From positions 1-22,169 of the forward strand of contig CAZMLE010000061.1 in assembly GCA_964567045.1 (NCBI GenBank): 22,169 nt of DNA, given 5' to 3'. The translations under genes and the position numbers were made by a program. Below are positions 20,884-22,169 of the stretch, piece after piece. The notes beneath the pieces are model-generated. The model had not been told where the DNA came from. It did not search any database and saw nothing but the letters and a program-made list of their open reading frames with translations. The DNA comes from JAFNGF01 sp964567045 (GTDB lineage: Bacteria > Planctomycetota > Phycisphaerae > Sedimentisphaerales > Anaerobacaceae). Every line of letters begins with the position of its first letter. Positions within the stretch are counted from its first letter, which is position 1.

Positions 20884-22169
20884 TCATTCAGTGTCCGTCA
20901 GTGTTTGCTTGAGAAGTCGCACGGCTGTTTCGGCCATCATTTCGCCGCCTCCGGGAGCGATTCGCGAATTGACCGTCTCGTAACTGCCTTCGGCGAATGC
21001 TTTCTTCGTGGGGATGTAGCCAGGGGCATCCTGGCATAGTTCGATTACCAACGTTACCGGGAAGGGACTGGCGTGCTTTATAGCCAGGCCCAGGTCAACG
21101 AAGACCTCACCCGGCAGACCAACCACTGCTACATCTCGGCTCAGCCGAAATACCTGGACTTCCAGCGGGAGGGTTTGACCAGGTAGCATCTTGATATCCA
21201 GAATCTTGTACGCCTCGACTTGCTCAAGAAACGACAGCTCATTTGTGCCGACCTTCTTGATATTCTCGCGGGCCCAGGCGATCTTCTCAGGGCTGTAGTG
21301 CTGTAACGGCGCATTCGCAATTTCCCTTCGCACGGCAAGTGCCGGCTCGGCAGCGGTTTTTAGCTCATTTACTTTTGCTCTCACCGTTTCGGCCAGCGTC
21401 CGGCCGATATAGTCGGTCTTGAGGCGATCTTTTTTAGTCACGTCGATATGGTTGATGTCACCGCAGGTGCCTGTGCCGAATAGAAGCACAAAGTCCTCGC
21501 CGAGACTCTGGCGAAGCGACTGCTCCAGGTAATAAGGGTAGTCTGCTGCGTATTCGGTTCCGCCCACGGTATCCAGGTGCAGTGCGAAGTTGACCATCGC
21601 TGCGATGGCATTATCTCCATCAATGCTGCGGAAGAATACGAAGGAAACGTCGGGGTCGATTGGGCCGGCTGCCCGAACAATGTCGGGATTCAGTACGCCG
21701 GGATTAAAGCGGACGGTTCCATCTTTCATGTGGAAGCGCCTGTTGAACGAAAGGCCCTGCTGCTGGGCAACTGCGGCCTGCAGCCGCACGGGCTTTGTGC
21801 CGGCATCGGCCTGCGCTATAACCTGTGCGATTTTCCCAGCCAGTACGCTGGCGTAATCCACCTCTTCGCAGGGGTCGCTGCCGTACTTAGCCACCGCCAC
21901 ATCGTGGAAGTGTTTTCTCAGGGCGCCAAAGTACAGCGGCCCGGTATGGCTGTGCGTAGCGGCGATCAGGATGTTCTCCGGCGGGATGCCCGTCTTTTCT
22001 GAGGCCTGTTCTCGCGCAGCCGATGTAACCTGGCGTGACAGGCCGATCAGGTCGCAGAAAACAAGAGCAGCGCTCTGTTTTTCCTGGCGAAGAACGATGG
22101 CCTTAGCGCGCAGTGGGTTCATAACGGCGGTGCTGAGTCGCTCGTAGAAGTACCCGCTCATTCTGTAAC
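20884..22169 (-). CDS. Neutral/alkaline non-lysosomal ceramidase-like protein (N-terminus outside the window)
   Basis: The frame stays open to the right edge, so the N-terminus is missing; MSGYFYERL near 22161 is an internal Met by comparison with the family, which usually has a 'P-GYxxER' stretch after the first strand. Family landmarks of the neutral ceramidase N-terminal domain are present: NILIAATHSHTGP (likely zinc-binding His pair), VNFALHLDTVGG, and FGTGTCGDINHID. The C-terminal part (VVGLPGEVFVDLGLAIK, CQDAPGYIPTKKAFAEGSYE) is typical of the shorter planctomycete members, which lack the Ig-like domain of true ceramidases. It would hydrolyse N-acyl bonds of sphingolipid-like or other substrates outside the cytoplasm; the real substrate is not known. 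No repeat insert was recognised in it. It is convergent with the GLUG gene. Confidence 0.8.
   Translation of the reverse strand, partial: YRMSGYFYERLSTAVMNPLRAKAIVLRQEKQSAALVFCDLIGLSRQVTSAAREQASEKTGIPPENILIAATHSHTGPLYFGALRKHFHDVAVAKYGSDPCEEVDYASVLAGKIAQVIAQADAGTKPVRLQAAVAQQQGLSFNRRFHMKDGTVRFNPGVLNPDIVRAAGPIDPDVSFVFFRSIDGDNAIAAMVNFALHLDTVGGTEYAADYPYYLEQSLRQSLGEDFVLLFGTGTCGDINHIDVTKKDRLKTDYIGRTLAETVRAKVNELKTAAEPALAVRREIANAPLQHYSPEKIAWARENIKKVGTNELSFLEQVEAYKILDIKMLPGQTLPLEVQVFRLSRDVAVVGLPGEVFVDLGLAIKHASPFPVTLVIELCQDAPGYIPTKKAFAEGSYETVNSRIAPGGGEMMAETAVRLLKQTLTDTE

Overview
The window most likely comes from a Planctomycetota genome, probably class Phycisphaerae. The signs are a tail-to-head trio of a DUF1549/DUF1553 protein, a DUF1501 protein and a PPC-domain protein, dockerin-like C-termini ending in 'WL', a GLUG-repeat surface protein, FG-GAP/VCBS repeats, and many secreted hydrolases. 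No tRNA, rRNA, CRISPR array or recognisable transposase gene was seen.

Layout. 3-746 (+) is the 3' end of a secreted lectin/dockerin-like protein. 902-8302 (-) is one gene row read right to left: a broken DUF1549/DUF1553 gene, an intact DUF1501 gene, an intact PPC-domain gene and a broken GH39-type glycosidase gene. 8534-10114 (+) is a tandemly duplicated zincin-like protein whose second copy has lost its HExxH. 10142-10981 (-) is an STN-domain secreted protein with a Gly/Tyr-rich tail. 11264-11864 (-) is a heavily decayed RHS/YD-repeat fragment, preceded on the same strand by a membrane-anchored unknown (11865-12416) and a possible small coupled ORF. 12834-14084 (+) is an FG-GAP protein. 14170-18302 (+) holds a cystathionine gamma-synthase-like enzyme, a ferritin-like protein and a large alpha/beta-hydrolase. 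18303-19003 is a repeat-rich gap. 19004-20758 (+) is a GLUG-repeat protein with a dockerin-like end. 20884-22169 (-) is a ceramidase-like protein cut by the window edge.

The most striking feature is a dense population of very short dispersed repeats (about 18-140 bp, mostly imperfect palindromes, at least ten families). They sit between genes and also inside genes. In intact genes each insert has a length divisible by three, has no stop, and is translated as an extra peptide in an otherwise family-like protein (18, 27, 51, 66 and 90 bp). In the two broken genes specific inserts (55 bp and 25 bp) account exactly for the frame changes. Some inserts are flanked by short direct repeats that look like target-site duplications: 9 bp around a 90-bp unit and 6 bp around a 66-bp unit of the same family. 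One family is made of 7-nt units, and one palindromic element carries another element nested inside it. No encoded machinery for moving them is visible here, so they look like non-autonomous elements that tolerate, or exploit, insertion into reading frames, comparable in concept to Rickettsia palindromic elements. The statements about inserts rest on reading the protein against remembered family consensus and on internal repeat comparison, not on alignments that were run.
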